Source: JANLSE01 sp038214135 (GTDB lineage: Bacteria; Chloroflexota; Chloroflexia; Chloroflexales; Roseiflexaceae). Taken from it: DNA of 60,350 nt. Positions 17,066 through 28,800 of the stretch are shown piece after piece. A program made the translations under genes and the position numbers. The notes under the pieces were generated by a model. It was given only the letters and a program-made list of their open reading frames with translations. It had not been told where the DNA came from and did no database searches. The stretch spans positions 1 through 60,350 of the forward strand of contig JBBQSD010000021.1 of NCBI GenBank assembly GCA_038214135.1, given 5' to 3'. The first letter of the stretch is position 1, and each line of letters opens with the position of its first letter.

Positions 17066-17836
17066 GTTCAACCCATATTCTACCAAAATTTAGCTCATGC
17101 GACAAGCGCTCCTAGCGGGATTTTGCAGGGCAGGTGCATGCGAACAACATAATGGGCGATCATGCCACCCTCAACATCCGCAGGCTAAAGCCCGCGGCCC
17201 GGAGAAGATGCACCAGAGCCGCATTCCATAGGTGCAATCGATCTATTATATTTATAGATTGCCTCGGTGCGATCAAAAGTATGGAGGATAACAGACTCTT
17301 CAGATATCCTGGGAATTGCTTCCGAACAGTAGTATCTATCTATTTAGAAGCTATACTATGAGGATCAATGATGCGTGATTTGGATAGCAACGTATTGCCG
17401 GAGAATTCGGCCAGGCTTGCACATGTGGCCCTGATGCCAATGTACGCCACTTGCGTTGGCGAGTACCCTTTTTCTTGTGTGTGGCGTTATCTTCTTGTGG
17501 CAGTAACTCTAAAAAATGGCAAGATCTGAGCAACCTGTTGGCATGTGGCGCGACGATATATTAGCACATGTAGTAGATTTTCGGCATAGGTAGCCGCGTA
17601 GGTAGTGTTACTGATGTTGCTAGGGATGGCGCGCTTCTATACTAGATAGGTGGCGAGGATGCGATCCGCAGGGGCGCGATATATCGGGTCCGTACGCCAT
17701 ATCATATGTGTATTGTCCAAATGGCACCTGGTTTCTCTCAGGCAATTGAGGGAAGGCTGGCGCTCTTCGCATATATAAGAACTATTTTAGCCTGCTGCTC
17801 ATTATTGGATATGCGTAACCACGGAGGATCACTCGA
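17066..17836. other. Long intergenic region before the secreted protease gene
   Basis: About 770 nt with no credible gene. Contents: a palindrome of the CCGCAGGCT(T)TAGCCTGCGG family at 17178-17197, an imperfect inverted repeat CAATCgATCTAT/ATAGATTG around 17236-17262, and one degenerate copy of the CAGGGGCGCGATATATCG...CCGTACG palindrome at 17670-17697. The distal end supplies the ribosome-binding site GGAGG at 17823-17827. The length suggests room for a regulated promoter, but I cannot place one. Confidence 0.6.
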
Positions 17837-20800
17837 ATGGACAATCAGATCGTCTCCAAATCGCAAACTCGTAGGTCGAATTGGTATGGCCGGACCGCAC
17901 GATTCGCCCTGCTGATCCTTCTGTCCATCTCATCATTGCTGCCAGCCGCAACCCCGGCCTTCGCAGCGAGCCTGACGATCAACACTACCGGCGATGGCGC
18001 GGATGTTACTCCTGGCAACGGGATCTGCGAGACTGCCAACGGCAACGGAATCTGCACGCTACGCGCCGCCATCCAGGAGGCCAATGCGCTAGCTGGCGCA
18101 GATACGATCAGTTTCAATATTCTGACCCCTGGCCCATATGTTATTACACCGCTCTCGACATTGCCAACGATTACTGATTCAACCGTGATAGATGGCTACA
18201 CGCAGCCGGGTGCATCTGCGAATACGCTGGCGGTTGGCAACGATGCCGTGATCCAGATTGGGCTGGATGGCGGTGGGTGTGCCTGCCAAGGGCTCCAGTT
18301 TGTCAATGTGAGTGCGGGTGCTGTACGTGGCCTGGCGATCTATGGCGGCTTCAATGATACGCTCGTGATCGAGAGTAGTAGCGGTGTTACGGTTGAAGGC
18401 AACTTCATCGGGCTGCAGCCCAACGGCACAGCCAGTGGCGCGATTAGTTCTGGTATTTATATCGATAATAGCAATAATAATCTGATCGGTGGGACAACGC
18501 CAGCAGCTCGCAATGTTGTTTCTGCCAATCAGTATGGTGTCAATATCACCGCCGGTGCGGCCAATGCAGTTGGGAATGTGGTGCAGGGCAACTATATTGG
18601 CACCAATCCGGCGGGTACCACGGCAATCCCGAATACCAATACTGGCGTTCTGGTGATCACATTTGGCGCGCTGGTGAACAACACAACCATTGGTGGCACA
18701 ACGCCTGGTGCGCGGAATGTGGTTTCTGGCAATGGCGAAGGGATTTCGCTGTGGGGTGGTACTGCGATTGTGACGAATCCGGGTGTTACCAATACCGTTA
18801 TTAAGGGCAATTATATCGGCGTGGCCAGTGATGGCGTTAGTGTACTGCCGAACAATTCAACATATGGCGGTATCGTGATCCGCAACTGGGCATCGAACAC
18901 GACAATTGGTGGTGCTGCTGCGGGTGAGGGCAATATCATTGCCAACAACCCAATCGGCGTCACGATGTTCACTGGCTACCAGAATGCAATTGTTGGCAAC
19001 AGTATCTATAATAATACTGGCTTAGGCATCGACCTTGGCCTTGTCGGGGCGAATGACGCTGGCGATGGCGATGATAGCCTCACCAACGTTTCCCTGGCGA
19101 ATAATGGCCAGAATTATCCGGTGATCAGTGCAGCCACGATCACAGGCGGCAACCTGAGCATCGACTACAGCCTCGACTCACTCGTCAGCAATAGTGCCTA
19201 TCCGGTCGCCATTGATTTCTATGAAGCCGATAGCGCGGCCAGCGGCGAAGGCCGGGTGTACCTTGGCCGCAGGACGATTGCTGGGCCTGGTTCATTCAAT
19301 GCCAATCTTGGCAATGCCGCCACGCTCGGTGTTAGCACCAATGATCCAATCGTCGCCACCGCGACCGATGCCAATGGTAATACCTCGCTGTTTAGCCCAG
19401 TTGTGCTTACCACCGGCGGTTCGGATTATGTGGTGAACAGCACTCTGGATAGCCCTGATGCAGTACCTGGCAATGGTTCGTGTCAGACCGCAATTCTCGG
19501 CGAATGTACACTGCGCGCCGCGATTATGGAGGCCAATGCGCAACCAGGTGGACAGACAATCGCCTTTAATATTCCTGGGACTGGCCCACACACGATCAAG
19601 CCGCTCTCGGCATTCCCGGCTATCACAAGCTCCATTTCTATCAATGGCCTGACCCAGCCGGGGGCGAGTTGTGCATCCTGGCCGCCAACGCTCCAGATTG
19701 AAATCGATGGAAGTTCTACAACAAACACTATTCTGCTCGATTACTTCAGTGCTGGCGGTAATACGATCCGCGGATTGGTGATCCACAGCTTCTTTGGTGC
19801 CATCGAGCTGGCCAACAGCAGCAATAATGTCATCGAGTGCAATTTCCTTGGCACCGATGTGAATGGAACGCTGGCGAAAGGCAACACATCAAGTGGGATC
19901 ATCATCCAGCAAGCATCGAGCAATAACCGGATCGGTGGGCCGCTGGTGAGCCAGCGCAACCTGATCTCCGCCAATGGCGCGCAGATCGAGATCGATAATT
20001 TTGGATCGAAGCCCTTTAGTAACATCATCCAGAATAACTACATCGGAACCGATGTTACCGGCTCACGCGGGCTCGGCACATCTGCATCCGAGACGATCTT
20101 TATCTATGGTTCCGACACCAACAGCATTATTAGCAATCTGATCTATAGCACCGGCAACGTGACTGTCAATACCAAAGGTGGGATCGCTATCTCCGGCGAT
20201 ATTGGGCGCAGATCGCTTGGTAATATCATCCAGGGTAATGTGATTGGGATCGCTGCCGATGGGATCACCGCCACTGGCAGCGTTGCCCCGGCGATCAATC
20301 TGTACCCCTCCGATAGCAACTCGGCCTCGATTGCGGGCACGGTGATCGGTGGCAGCGGGCCGGGCCAGAGTAATCTGCTCTCCGGCAATACTGGCGAGGG
20401 GATCTATGCTTTTGCCGATAGCAGCACTATCCAGGGCAACCTGATTGGCACCCAGGCCAATGGGATCGCCGCCCTGGGCAACCAGGCCAATGGCATCACG
20501 ATCAATGGCAATACCAACGTGATTGGTGGGATCGGCGTAGGCCAGGGCAATGTGATCGCCAACAACACCGGCAGCGCGGTGAGCATCCTGTCCGGCTCCG
20601 GTAACATCATACGTGGCAACCGGATGTCCAATAATGGCGGCCTGGGGATCGATCTTGGCGGCGATGGTGTGAGCTTCAACCATGCTGGCAATATCGCTGG
20701 GCCGAATGTGTACCAGAACTACCCGGTGCTGACGCTGGCAACATCGAATGGTAGTACTACCCGTGTTGCCGGGACGCTCAACAGCACGCCTGGCACAAGC

Positions 20801-23800
20801 TTTATCATTGATGTGTATGCCAATCCGACCTGCGATCCGACATCGTTTGGTGAGGGCCGGACGGAACTGGGTTCATTCCTGGCAGGCACCGATAATAGCG
20901 GCCTGGCAACCTTCGATCAGGTTCTGGGAGCCGGTGCGACCGAGCCACAGGGCATCAGTGTCACGGCTACTGGCCCAAGCGGTACCTCCGAGTTCTCCTA
21001 TTGCCGCCCGGTTTCCACAACAAACCTGAACTGGGTACAGGCACAATCGGTTTCAAACGATTCCACAACTACCCAGTACATCACCGATCGTGTGCAGGAG
21101 AAGTGGTTCAAGTTCGCTGTTCAGCCCGGTGATAAAATGCGCGTCACACTGACTGGCCTGCCGGGGAGCGCAATCAGCCTGCATACCGATCCAAACCCGA
21201 TCTATAATGGCCTGACGAACCCCCAGAATGCGGCGGTGCTGAGCGCCGAAGCGGCTGATACGGCCTTCCTGCCAAGTGGTTCATTACCGAGTGGCTCGCT
21301 CCCAAGCGGTTCGTTGCCATCCGGATCGCTCCCAAGCGGTTCGCTGCCATCCGGATCGCTCCCAACAGGGTTCCTGCCGAGTGGTTCGCTGCCCAGTGGT
21401 TCGCTGCCCAGTGGTTCGTTGCCCAGTGGTTCGTTGCCCAGTGGTTCGCTGCCCAGTGGTTCGTTGCCCAGTGGTTCGCTGCCCAGTGGTTCGCTGCCCA
21501 GTGGTTCGCTGCCCAGTGGTTCGTTGCCCAGTGGTTCGCTGGATGCCTATTCCAGCGCTGCGCGGCGCAGCCTGATGGGCACATCCATGGATCCATATGC
21601 AACCGTGCAGACGATTGAGCGCAACACCTATGATCTCCAGGAGAACCTGTATGTTCGCGTTATTGGCCCCTATAATCTGGCGACGCCATTCAGCCTGGAT
21701 GTGACTGTCTTTGATGGTGTGTGTGGCGCACTTCAGGCTGTTCCGAGCAGTCTATCGGTGATCGCTGGCACGGCGCTAGCTCCCAGTACAAAATCATCGC
21801 TGATCCTAACGCATTCTGGTCGTTTGCCCGGCACCCCGGCTGAAGTTACGACCGCGCTGGCCGATCTTCAGAGGCTTGCAGTGCGCACCGATGTGAATGG
21901 TGTGGTGATCGATCTTGCCGACGCGAAGTACCAGCGGGTTGCGTGGGCGAATACACAGGCCGATCAATTCCCGGCTTGCCCAACAGCCAAGAATACTGTT
22001 GCCCGCGAGATCAAGGCGGTGATCGATGCCTATCGTGCGGCGAACACGGCCAGCGGTGCAACGACGCTCAAGTATATTGTATTAGCCGGTGGTGCCAGCG
22101 TTATTCCATTCTTCCAGGTGCAGGATGTGGCCGGGCTGGCAAATGAAAAAGAGTATGTTGCCCCAGTGGCTCCTTCCACTCCATCGGAGGCCGGGCTGCG
22201 GGCTGGATTGGTGCAGGGCCAGGATGCGTATGGTTCGCAGATCAATCTATCGCGCGGTGATCATACCCTCGCCATCCCGGATCTGGCGGTTGGTCGGTTG
22301 GTCGATAGCGCCAGCGATATCAGCATGGCAATCAATACCTATATCGCAACCAATGGCGTGGTCGTGCCACAATCTGCGCTCGTCACCGGCTACGACTTTG
22401 TTGGCGATGCCGCAGCCGCGATCAAAATCGAAACCGACGCGGGCACAGCATCGCAGAGCGACACCCTGATCCAACCGGTTGGCGAGCCGCCAACCGGGCC
22501 GAACGCCTGGACGGCAGACCAACTGCGAACCAAGCTGCTTAGTGGTAACTTCGACATCGCCGTATTGTCAGGCCACTTCAGCGCGGGGAATCTGCTGGCT
22601 GCTGACTACACCACAAAGCTGACAGCAGAGGAGATCGCCAATTCGACAGCCAATCTGACAAATGTGATCATTCTGGCGTTGGGCTGCCATGGTGGGTATA
22701 GCATCCCCAGCTCCGATCTGCTGACAGGCGCATCACCAAACCCGGATTGGGCCAAAGCCTTCCTACGCAAGGGTGCGGCTGGCTTTGTTGCTGCCACTGG
22801 CTATGCCTATGGCGATACCGAACTGACCGAATATGGCGAGCGGTTGTTTGTGGGCATTGCCCAGCAGTTGCGCACCGGCAGCGGGCCGATCTCGCTCGGC
22901 CAGGCACTGGTTGCAGCCAAGCGGCAATACCTGGCCCAGACGGCACAGTTGACCGGCATTGATGAGAAAACCGTGATCGAGATGGCACTCTACGGCCTAC
23001 CGATGATGAAGGTCGACATGCCTGGCACACGACTAAACCCTTCTGTCGAGACGCCGATTGTGAACTCGACGTCTCCTGCCACAACTGGCCCAGGCGCGAA
23101 TACCGGCCTGAGCAGCACCGTCACGACATTGGCACCAACCGTTGTCACCAATACGAAGCCGCTTGTCAATCTGTCCAATAACACGACCGTCACAACAACC
23201 TATCTCTCCGGCGCGGATGGTGTCGTCGCCAACCCATATGAGCCAATCTATCCCAAGGATCTCTATAATGTGAGCATCCCCAATCGGGTGCTACGCGGCG
23301 TGGCCTTCCGTGGTGGTGTGTATAGTGATCGAACGGGCATTATACCGTTGACCAGTGCGCCGGCAACCGAGACATCGAGCGCACATCTGGCCTTTACCAC
23401 CGATGTGTTCTATCCGAACCAGACGTGGCTGCCGAACTTCTATGATGCATTCAGCGGTGGCCTCACCCGCCTGATTGTTATTCCAGCACAGTACCAATCA
23501 CGTGCGCCTGGTACTATCGATGGGACGCTGCGTACATTCAACAATCTGAACCTGCAGCTGTACTACCTGCCGAGCGACTGGGCTGCGCCAACAAGCTCTG
23601 CAACCGTCAAGTCTGCGGCAGTCTCGGCTGCGCCAACCATCCTTGGCGCATCGGCTGAGGAGAACAATGGTATCGTGACATTCAGTGTGAATGCACAGGC
23701 CGATGGTTCAGCTGATGTTCAGTCCATCTGGGTGCTCTACACCGGCAAGCTCGGTAGCACATACCATGGCCAATGGCTGCCGCTCGACCTGACGCGCAGC

Positions 23801-25645
23801 GCATCCGATACGACATTATGGACAGGCACGCTCGCGCTGCAATCTGGTGCGAATGCCCAGGATCTCCAGTTTATGGTGCAGGCCGTTGGCGGCGCTGGAT
23901 TAACGACACTGGCAACGAACCTTGGTGCCTACTATAGCGTCACCAGTGCCGGCACGGTTGTTCCAACACCAATTGCAACCACGCTGGCGCTGCAATCGCC
24001 GCCAACAGCGGGCATCTATCTGAAGGACAGTTCGTTCAGCCTCATCCTGACCGCAGCTAATCAACCGCTTGCTGGCAAGAATGTCACACTCGACATCGGC
24101 GGACAGCAGGCTCAGGCAACAACAGACGCAAATGGTCGGGCGACGATTACGCTGAAGCCTGTGCTTACACCAGGGAGTTATACCGTCCAGGCCAGTTTCC
24201 GTGGTAGCGCCGACTATATCGGTTCGACGGCGAGTAGCGCATTCATACTGAACAAGGACAGCACGACCGTTACGGTTACGCCAACATCGGCAACCATCAC
24301 ACTCGGCCAGTCCACACCGATTGTCGCGGTGGTACGCGATTCGGCCAACCAAGCACTGGGTGGCAAGTCGGTGTTCTTCGTGCTCCACAATACATCGCAG
24401 ACGCTTGTTCGCTCGGTGATTAGCGATTACCTTGGCAACGCTGCGCTTGGCGCAGTGCCGCTGCCAATTGGAATCTACACCGTCGATGTCTATTTCAATG
24501 GCACGATCCCAACCGGTGGCAGCCAGCCACTCATCCTTAGCGACGATTACTATGCGAGTTCGAACCGGCTTGGATCAGCGCTCACAATTGCGAACGTCAG
24601 CGATACAACGCCACCAACGATCACGGCAGCGGCAACGACAGCGCCAAATGCGAATGGTTGGTATAAAACATCGGTGACAGTACGCTTCACCTGTGCGGAT
24701 GCTGGCTCGGGTATCGCATCGGGAAGCTGCCCGGCGGATCAGACACTCAGCGCGGAAGGATCAGCTGTGTCCTCGACAGCTCGAACCGTTGCAGATGTTG
24801 CCGGGAATATCAGCGCACCAAGCAATATCGTTACAGTCAAGATCGATAAAACCGCGCCGACATCAACAGGCAGTGTGACGATCAATGGCAATCAGGCAAC
24901 CGTGACGCTGTCTGCGAGCGATAGCCTTTCGGGTGTTGCCAGCACCAGCTACCGGATCAATAACGGCACACAACAAACCTATAGCGCTCCATTCGTTATC
25001 AGCACCGCAGGCACCTATGTCGTGACCTACTTCAGCACCGATAGGGCTGGCAACGCCGAGGCTGCCAAGACGCTGACATTCACCGTTCTGAGCATTCTGG
25101 ATACCTTCAACCGTGCGAATGGTGGTGTAGGCAGCAATTGGGATGGGACAACCGGTACAGCAGCCTATAAGATCGCCAGCAACCGCTTGGATGTACAGCT
25201 GGGCGGGCCAATCTACTGGAAAACCGCATTTGGGAAGAGCCAAGAGGCGTTTGTTACACTCAGCACGATTGACACCGGGAGCCGTGAGCAGGGTGTGCTG
25301 CTCAAGGTGCAGACAAGTAGTGTGAAAATGGCTGGCGGAATTGCTGTCGTCTATGATGCCAAGGCACGAGCGGTGCGTGTCGAGACTTTACGTGTCAATT
25401 CGTTAACCTGGACGTTATATGCCAATCAGGCGGTCACATTCAATAATGGGGATCGGCTTGGGGCACGGGCGCTGGCCGATGGCACCATTCAGATCTACAA
25501 GAATGGCGTGTTGGTCGCCACAGTGACATTGAATGCCGCAGACAAGACCTTCTTCAATAGTAAGGGTGGTAACATCGGGCTGTGGATGGTCGATGCTGCC
25601 AACGGGCTTGTCGACGATTTTGGCGGTGGGACGCTCGCACCCTAG
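17837..25645 (+). CDS. Giant secreted protein: CSLREA/beta-helix, LPSGS repeat and C25 peptidase domains
   Basis: 2602 residues. A signal peptide (hydrophobic 23-37, cleavage after 'TPAFA', about residue 43) precedes two CSLREA-type modules ('GICTLRAAIQEANAL' near 73 and 'GECTLRAAIMEANAQ' near 557). Each is followed by right-handed beta-helix repeats rich in 'NVIGG', 'GNYIGT' and 'NRIGGP'. Residues 1145-1234 are 18 LPSGS pentapeptides. A caspase-fold C25 (gingipain-like) domain follows, about 1270-1730, with candidate catalytic His1580 ('AVLSGHFSAGN') and Cys1617 ('LALGCHGGYS'), 37 residues apart as in gingipains. The C-terminus has bacterial Ig-like domains (about 2040-2400, including 'DTTPPTI' and 'KIDKTAPTS' repeats) and a concanavalin/laminin-G-like end ('LDTFNRANGGVGSNWDG'). 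Start set by GGAGG 9 nt upstream. No sorting signal is obvious. Likely an extracellular protease or adhesin; substrate unknown. Monocistronic. Confidence 0.85.
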   Translation: MDNQIVSKSQTRRSNWYGRTARFALLILLSISSLLPAATPAFAASLTINTTGDGADVTPGNGICETANGNGICTLRAAIQEANALAGADTISFNILTPGPYVITPLSTLPTITDSTVIDGYTQPGASANTLAVGNDAVIQIGLDGGGCACQGLQFVNVSAGAVRGLAIYGGFNDTLVIESSSGVTVEGNFIGLQPNGTASGAISSGIYIDNSNNNLIGGTTPAARNVVSANQYGVNITAGAANAVGNVVQGNYIGTNPAGTTAIPNTNTGVLVITFGALVNNTTIGGTTPGARNVVSGNGEGISLWGGTAIVTNPGVTNTVIKGNYIGVASDGVSVLPNNSTYGGIVIRNWASNTTIGGAAAGEGNIIANNPIGVTMFTGYQNAIVGNSIYNNTGLGIDLGLVGANDAGDGDDSLTNVSLANNGQNYPVISAATITGGNLSIDYSLDSLVSNSAYPVAIDFYEADSAASGEGRVYLGRRTIAGPGSFNANLGNAATLGVSTNDPIVATATDANGNTSLFSPVVLTTGGSDYVVNSTLDSPDAVPGNGSCQTAILGECTLRAAIMEANAQPGGQTIAFNIPGTGPHTIKPLSAFPAITSSISINGLTQPGASCASWPPTLQIEIDGSSTTNTILLDYFSAGGNTIRGLVIHSFFGAIELANSSNNVIECNFLGTDVNGTLAKGNTSSGIIIQQASSNNRIGGPLVSQRNLISANGAQIEIDNFGSKPFSNIIQNNYIGTDVTGSRGLGTSASETIFIYGSDTNSIISNLIYSTGNVTVNTKGGIAISGDIGRRSLGNIIQGNVIGIAADGITATGSVAPAINLYPSDSNSASIAGTVIGGSGPGQSNLLSGNTGEGIYAFADSSTIQGNLIGTQANGIAALGNQANGITINGNTNVIGGIGVGQGNVIANNTGSAVSILSGSGNIIRGNRMSNNGGLGIDLGGDGVSFNHAGNIAGPNVYQNYPVLTLATSNGSTTRVAGTLNSTPGTSFIIDVYANPTCDPTSFGEGRTELGSFLAGTDNSGLATFDQVLGAGATEPQGISVTATGPSGTSEFSYCRPVSTTNLNWVQAQSVSNDSTTTQYITDRVQEKWFKFAVQPGDKMRVTLTGLPGSAISLHTDPNPIYNGLTNPQNAAVLSAEAADTAFLPSGSLPSGSLPSGSLPSGSLPSGSLPSGSLPTGFLPSGSLPSGSLPSGSLPSGSLPSGSLPSGSLPSGSLPSGSLPSGSLPSGSLPSGSLDAYSSAARRSLMGTSMDPYATVQTIERNTYDLQENLYVRVIGPYNLATPFSLDVTVFDGVCGALQAVPSSLSVIAGTALAPSTKSSLILTHSGRLPGTPAEVTTALADLQRLAVRTDVNGVVIDLADAKYQRVAWANTQADQFPACPTAKNTVAREIKAVIDAYRAANTASGATTLKYIVLAGGASVIPFFQVQDVAGLANEKEYVAPVAPSTPSEAGLRAGLVQGQDAYGSQINLSRGDHTLAIPDLAVGRLVDSASDISMAINTYIATNGVVVPQSALVTGYDFVGDAAAAIKIETDAGTASQSDTLIQPVGEPPTGPNAWTADQLRTKLLSGNFDIAVLSGHFSAGNLLAADYTTKLTAEEIANSTANLTNVIILALGCHGGYSIPSSDLLTGASPNPDWAKAFLRKGAAGFVAATGYAYGDTELTEYGERLFVGIAQQLRTGSGPISLGQALVAAKRQYLAQTAQLTGIDEKTVIEMALYGLPMMKVDMPGTRLNPSVETPIVNSTSPATTGPGANTGLSSTVTTLAPTVVTNTKPLVNLSNNTTVTTTYLSGADGVVANPYEPIYPKDLYNVSIPNRVLRGVAFRGGVYSDRTGIIPLTSAPATETSSAHLAFTTDVFYPNQTWLPNFYDAFSGGLTRLIVIPAQYQSRAPGTIDGTLRTFNNLNLQLYYLPSDWAAPTSSATVKSAAVSAAPTILGASAEENNGIVTFSVNAQADGSADVQSIWVLYTGKLGSTYHGQWLPLDLTRSASDTTLWTGTLALQSGANAQDLQFMVQAVGGAGLTTLATNLGAYYSVTSAGTVVPTPIATTLALQSPPTAGIYLKDSSFSLILTAANQPLAGKNVTLDIGGQQAQATTDANGRATITLKPVLTPGSYTVQASFRGSADYIGSTASSAFILNKDSTTVTVTPTSATITLGQSTPIVAVVRDSANQALGGKSVFFVLHNTSQTLVRSVISDYLGNAALGAVPLPIGIYTVDVYFNGTIPTGGSQPLILSDDYYASSNRLGSALTIANVSDTTPPTITAAATTAPNANGWYKTSVTVRFTCADAGSGIASGSCPADQTLSAEGSAVSSTARTVADVAGNISAPSNIVTVKIDKTAPTSTGSVTINGNQATVTLSASDSLSGVASTSYRINNGTQQTYSAPFVISTAGTYVVTYFSTDRAGNAEAAKTLTFTVLSILDTFNRANGGVGSNWDGTTGTAAYKIASNRLDVQLGGPIYWKTAFGKSQEAFVTLSTIDTGSREQGVLLKVQTSSVKMAGGIAVVYDAKARAVRVETLRVNSLTWTLYANQAVTFNNGDRLGARALADGTIQIYKNGVLVATVTLNAADKTFFNSKGGNIGLWMVDAANGLVDDFGGGTLAP
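21269..21538 (+). repeat. 15-bp coding tandem repeat (18 LPSGS units)
   Basis: Eighteen in-frame 15-bp units encode LPSGS; unit 7 is the variant LPTGF. The first seven units differ at synonymous sites (AGC/AGT/TCC, TTA/CTC/CTG), while the last eleven are nearly identical (CTGCCCAGTGGTTCG with C/T at the first Leu codon). The 3' part is therefore a recent expansion. It forms the linker between the beta-helix and the protease domain. Confidence 0.95.
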
Positions 25646-25825
25646 TTGGCTTCGCTTGTGAGGTTTGCTATAAATAGTGGGCTTCGCATTCCTGATCTAT
25701 AATATATGCACTAAACGCTATATCTTCCTGTGGAAACCTGTTCGGCGAAAGCCTGCATCTCACCCAGCTTCTCACATATGCCAGGAGAGGGGCTGGGTTA
25801 GCGCAGTTCACGATAGCGAGATGTC

Positions 25826-28800
25826 ATGGAATCTTTACACGCCTATATCCCGAATGACCGACGCATGGCGCTTGCGGAAGGCGTCGAGCTGCCCGAGCGA
25901 ACAACCGGTGCAGCACTATTTGCCGATATATCTGGCTTTACCCCGCTCACCGATGCATTGGTTCGTGCCCTTGGCCCGCAGCGTGGCGCTGAGGAACTGC
26001 CGCGCCAGTTGAACAAGATCTATGATGCGCTGATCACCCAGGTCGATCAATATCGTGGCAGTGTGCTTGGCTTCAGCGGCGATGCAATCACCTGCTGGTT
26101 CGACGATCAGGAACTGCACGCAGCCACAGAGCCATCTTCCACCCCTAGCCCGGCAGCACTGCGTGCTACCGCATGTGCCCTGGCGATGCAAGAGGCAATG
26201 CGCCAGTTTGCCCAGATCGAAATTGCTGGCGTCGGAGTCGTCTCGCTTGCAATCAAGGTAGCGGTAGCTGCTGGCCCGGTGCGGCGCTTCCTCGTCGGCG
26301 ATTCGGCAATTCAGACGATTGATGTACTGGCTGGTGAGACTCTCCAGCGGCTAGCCGCTGCCGAACATCAGGCCGAAAAAGGGGATGTCCTCCTCGATCA
26401 GCCAGCCGCCAGCGCAATCGGCGATCAGATTAGCATCCAGGAATGGCGCGACGATCACGATAGTGCCGCACGCTTTGCCGTTGTGAGCGGCCTTTCTATC
26501 ACCGTTGAACCCAATCCATGGCCACTCTTGGCCTCCGACGCACTCAGCGATGAACAGATCCGACCATGGCTGCTGCCGCCAGTCTATACACGCCTGATCA
26601 GCGGTATGGGCGAGTTTCTCACCGAACTGCGGCCAGCCGTGGCTCTCTTCCTGCGCTTTGGTGGGATAGATTACGATAACGATGAGCAGGCGCAATCCAA
26701 GCTTGATGCCTATATCGAGGAGGTTCAGCGCATCCTGGCGCGCTACGATAGTTACATGCTCCAACTGACGATCGGCGATAAAGGTAGCTATTTGTATGTC
26801 TCGTTCGGCGCACCGCTCGCCCACGAGGATGATGCAAAGCGTGCGGTTGCGGCTGCGCTGGAATTGCGCGATATCCAGATGGACTATATCGTTGGCGTGC
26901 AGATCGGCGTTAGCCAGGGGCGTATGCGTACCGGAGCATATGGCAGTGGGACGCGCCGAACCTATGGCGTGTTGGGCGATGAGGTTAACATGGCTGCCCG
27001 GCTCATGCAGAACGCACCATCAGGCCAGATCTATGTCAGCGCCGCAGTACGCAAAAGCACCGCCGATGGCTTTATCTGGTGGAACCTGCCGCCGCTGCTT
27101 GTGAAAGGCAAGTCGCAGCCAATCACCGTGTTCCGCTTGCTGGATATCCAGGAGCGCCAGACGATCCGTTTGCAAGAGCCGAAGTATAGCCTGCCCATGG
27201 TTGGCCGTGAGGCTGAAATGACGCTGATCGAACAGAAGCTCGATGCTGCGTTACTTGGTCATGGCCAGATCATTGGAATCACCGCCGAAGCAGGCATGGG
27301 CAAATCGCGCCTGATTGCCGAGGTTATTCGGCTGGCACGGCGGCGTCAGGTTGTCGGCTATGGCGGCGAATGCCAATCGTATGGCACCAATACAAGCTAT
27401 CTGGTTTGGCAGAACGTCTGGCGGGCGTTTTTCGCGCTTGCGCCCGGCATGGATATAGAAACCCAGATCGCGACACTGGAGCACGAACTGGATCAGATCG
27501 ATCCAGCGCTGCTTCCGCGCCTGCCATTGCTTGGCGCAGTGCTCAACATCACGATCCCCGATACCGAGCTGACCAGTTCGTTCGATGCCAAATTGCGCAA
27601 GGCATCGCTCGAGTCGCTTCTTGTCGATTGCCTCCGCGCACGCGCCGTCCAAATGCCACTGCTGCTCGTGCTGGAAGATTGCCACTGGCTTGATCCGCTC
27701 TCGCATGATCTGCTGGAGGTGATCGGTCGCGCAAATGCCGATATTCCCGTGCTGATCGTGCTGGCCTATCGCCCGCCACAGGTGCAGCGCCTGCTGGCTC
27801 CGCGAGTCAATCAGCTGATGCACTTCACCGAGGTAGCGCTAACCAATCTGCCAGATGCTGAGATCGCCCAACTTGTGCGCTACAAACTTGGCCAGATCTA
27901 TGGTGCTGGTACTGAGCTAGCGCCTGGGCTTGTTGAACAACTTGGTGCCCGCGCCCAGGGCAACCCATTCTATATTGAAGAGTTGCTCAACTACCTGCAT
28001 GATCGCAATATCGATCCACTACAGCCGAATGCTCTGCAGATGATCGACCTACCATCGAGCCTGCATAGCCTCATCCTCAGCCGTATCGACCAACTCAGTG
28101 AGAGCCAGAAGATTCTGCTGAAAGTGGCCAGCGTGATCGGGCGCTTGTTCCGTGCAGCAATGCTCTGGGGTGTCTATAACCTGTTTGGCAATCAGGATCG
28201 GGTGCTGAACGACCTGCAGATCTTGAGTGATCTCGAACTGACACCGCTCGACACGCCTGATCCAGAGTTGGCCTATCTATTCAAGCATATTCTTACCCAG
28301 GAAGTCGCCTACGAGACTCTGCCGTTCGCTACACGCTCGATGCTGCACGACCAGATCGGGCAATATATCGAACGCGTCTATACCGAAACGCTCGATCAGT
28401 ATGTCGATTTGCTGGCCTACCATTATGATCATAGCGAGAATGTGGTAAAACGCCGCGAGTACTTGCTCAAGGCTGGCGAAATCGCTCAGGCAGAATATGC
28501 CAATACAGCAGCGATTAGCTACTATCAGCGTGTGCTGCCATTGCTGCCCGAAACCGACCAGGTTCCTGTGATGCTGAAGTTGGGCCAGGTGCTTGAACTA
28601 GTGGGCGAATGGCAGGCCGCCGATGCGATAGATCGGCAGGCACAGCTATTGGCGGAGCGCCTGAACGACGCAGCTGGCCATGCCCAGGCACAGCGGGCGT
28701 TGGGCTGGTTGCTGCGCAAACGCGGCGAATATGCCGAGGCCGAGACATGGATGGCACGCGCCCGTGAGGGCTTCCAACAGCGTAATGATCTGGATGGGTT

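Noticed and set aside
21276..21575. Overlapping frames with long Arg/Cys/Pro or Asn/His/Trp repeats on both strands
   Set aside because: They are other-frame readings of the 15-bp LPSGS coding repeat in the secreted protease gene.
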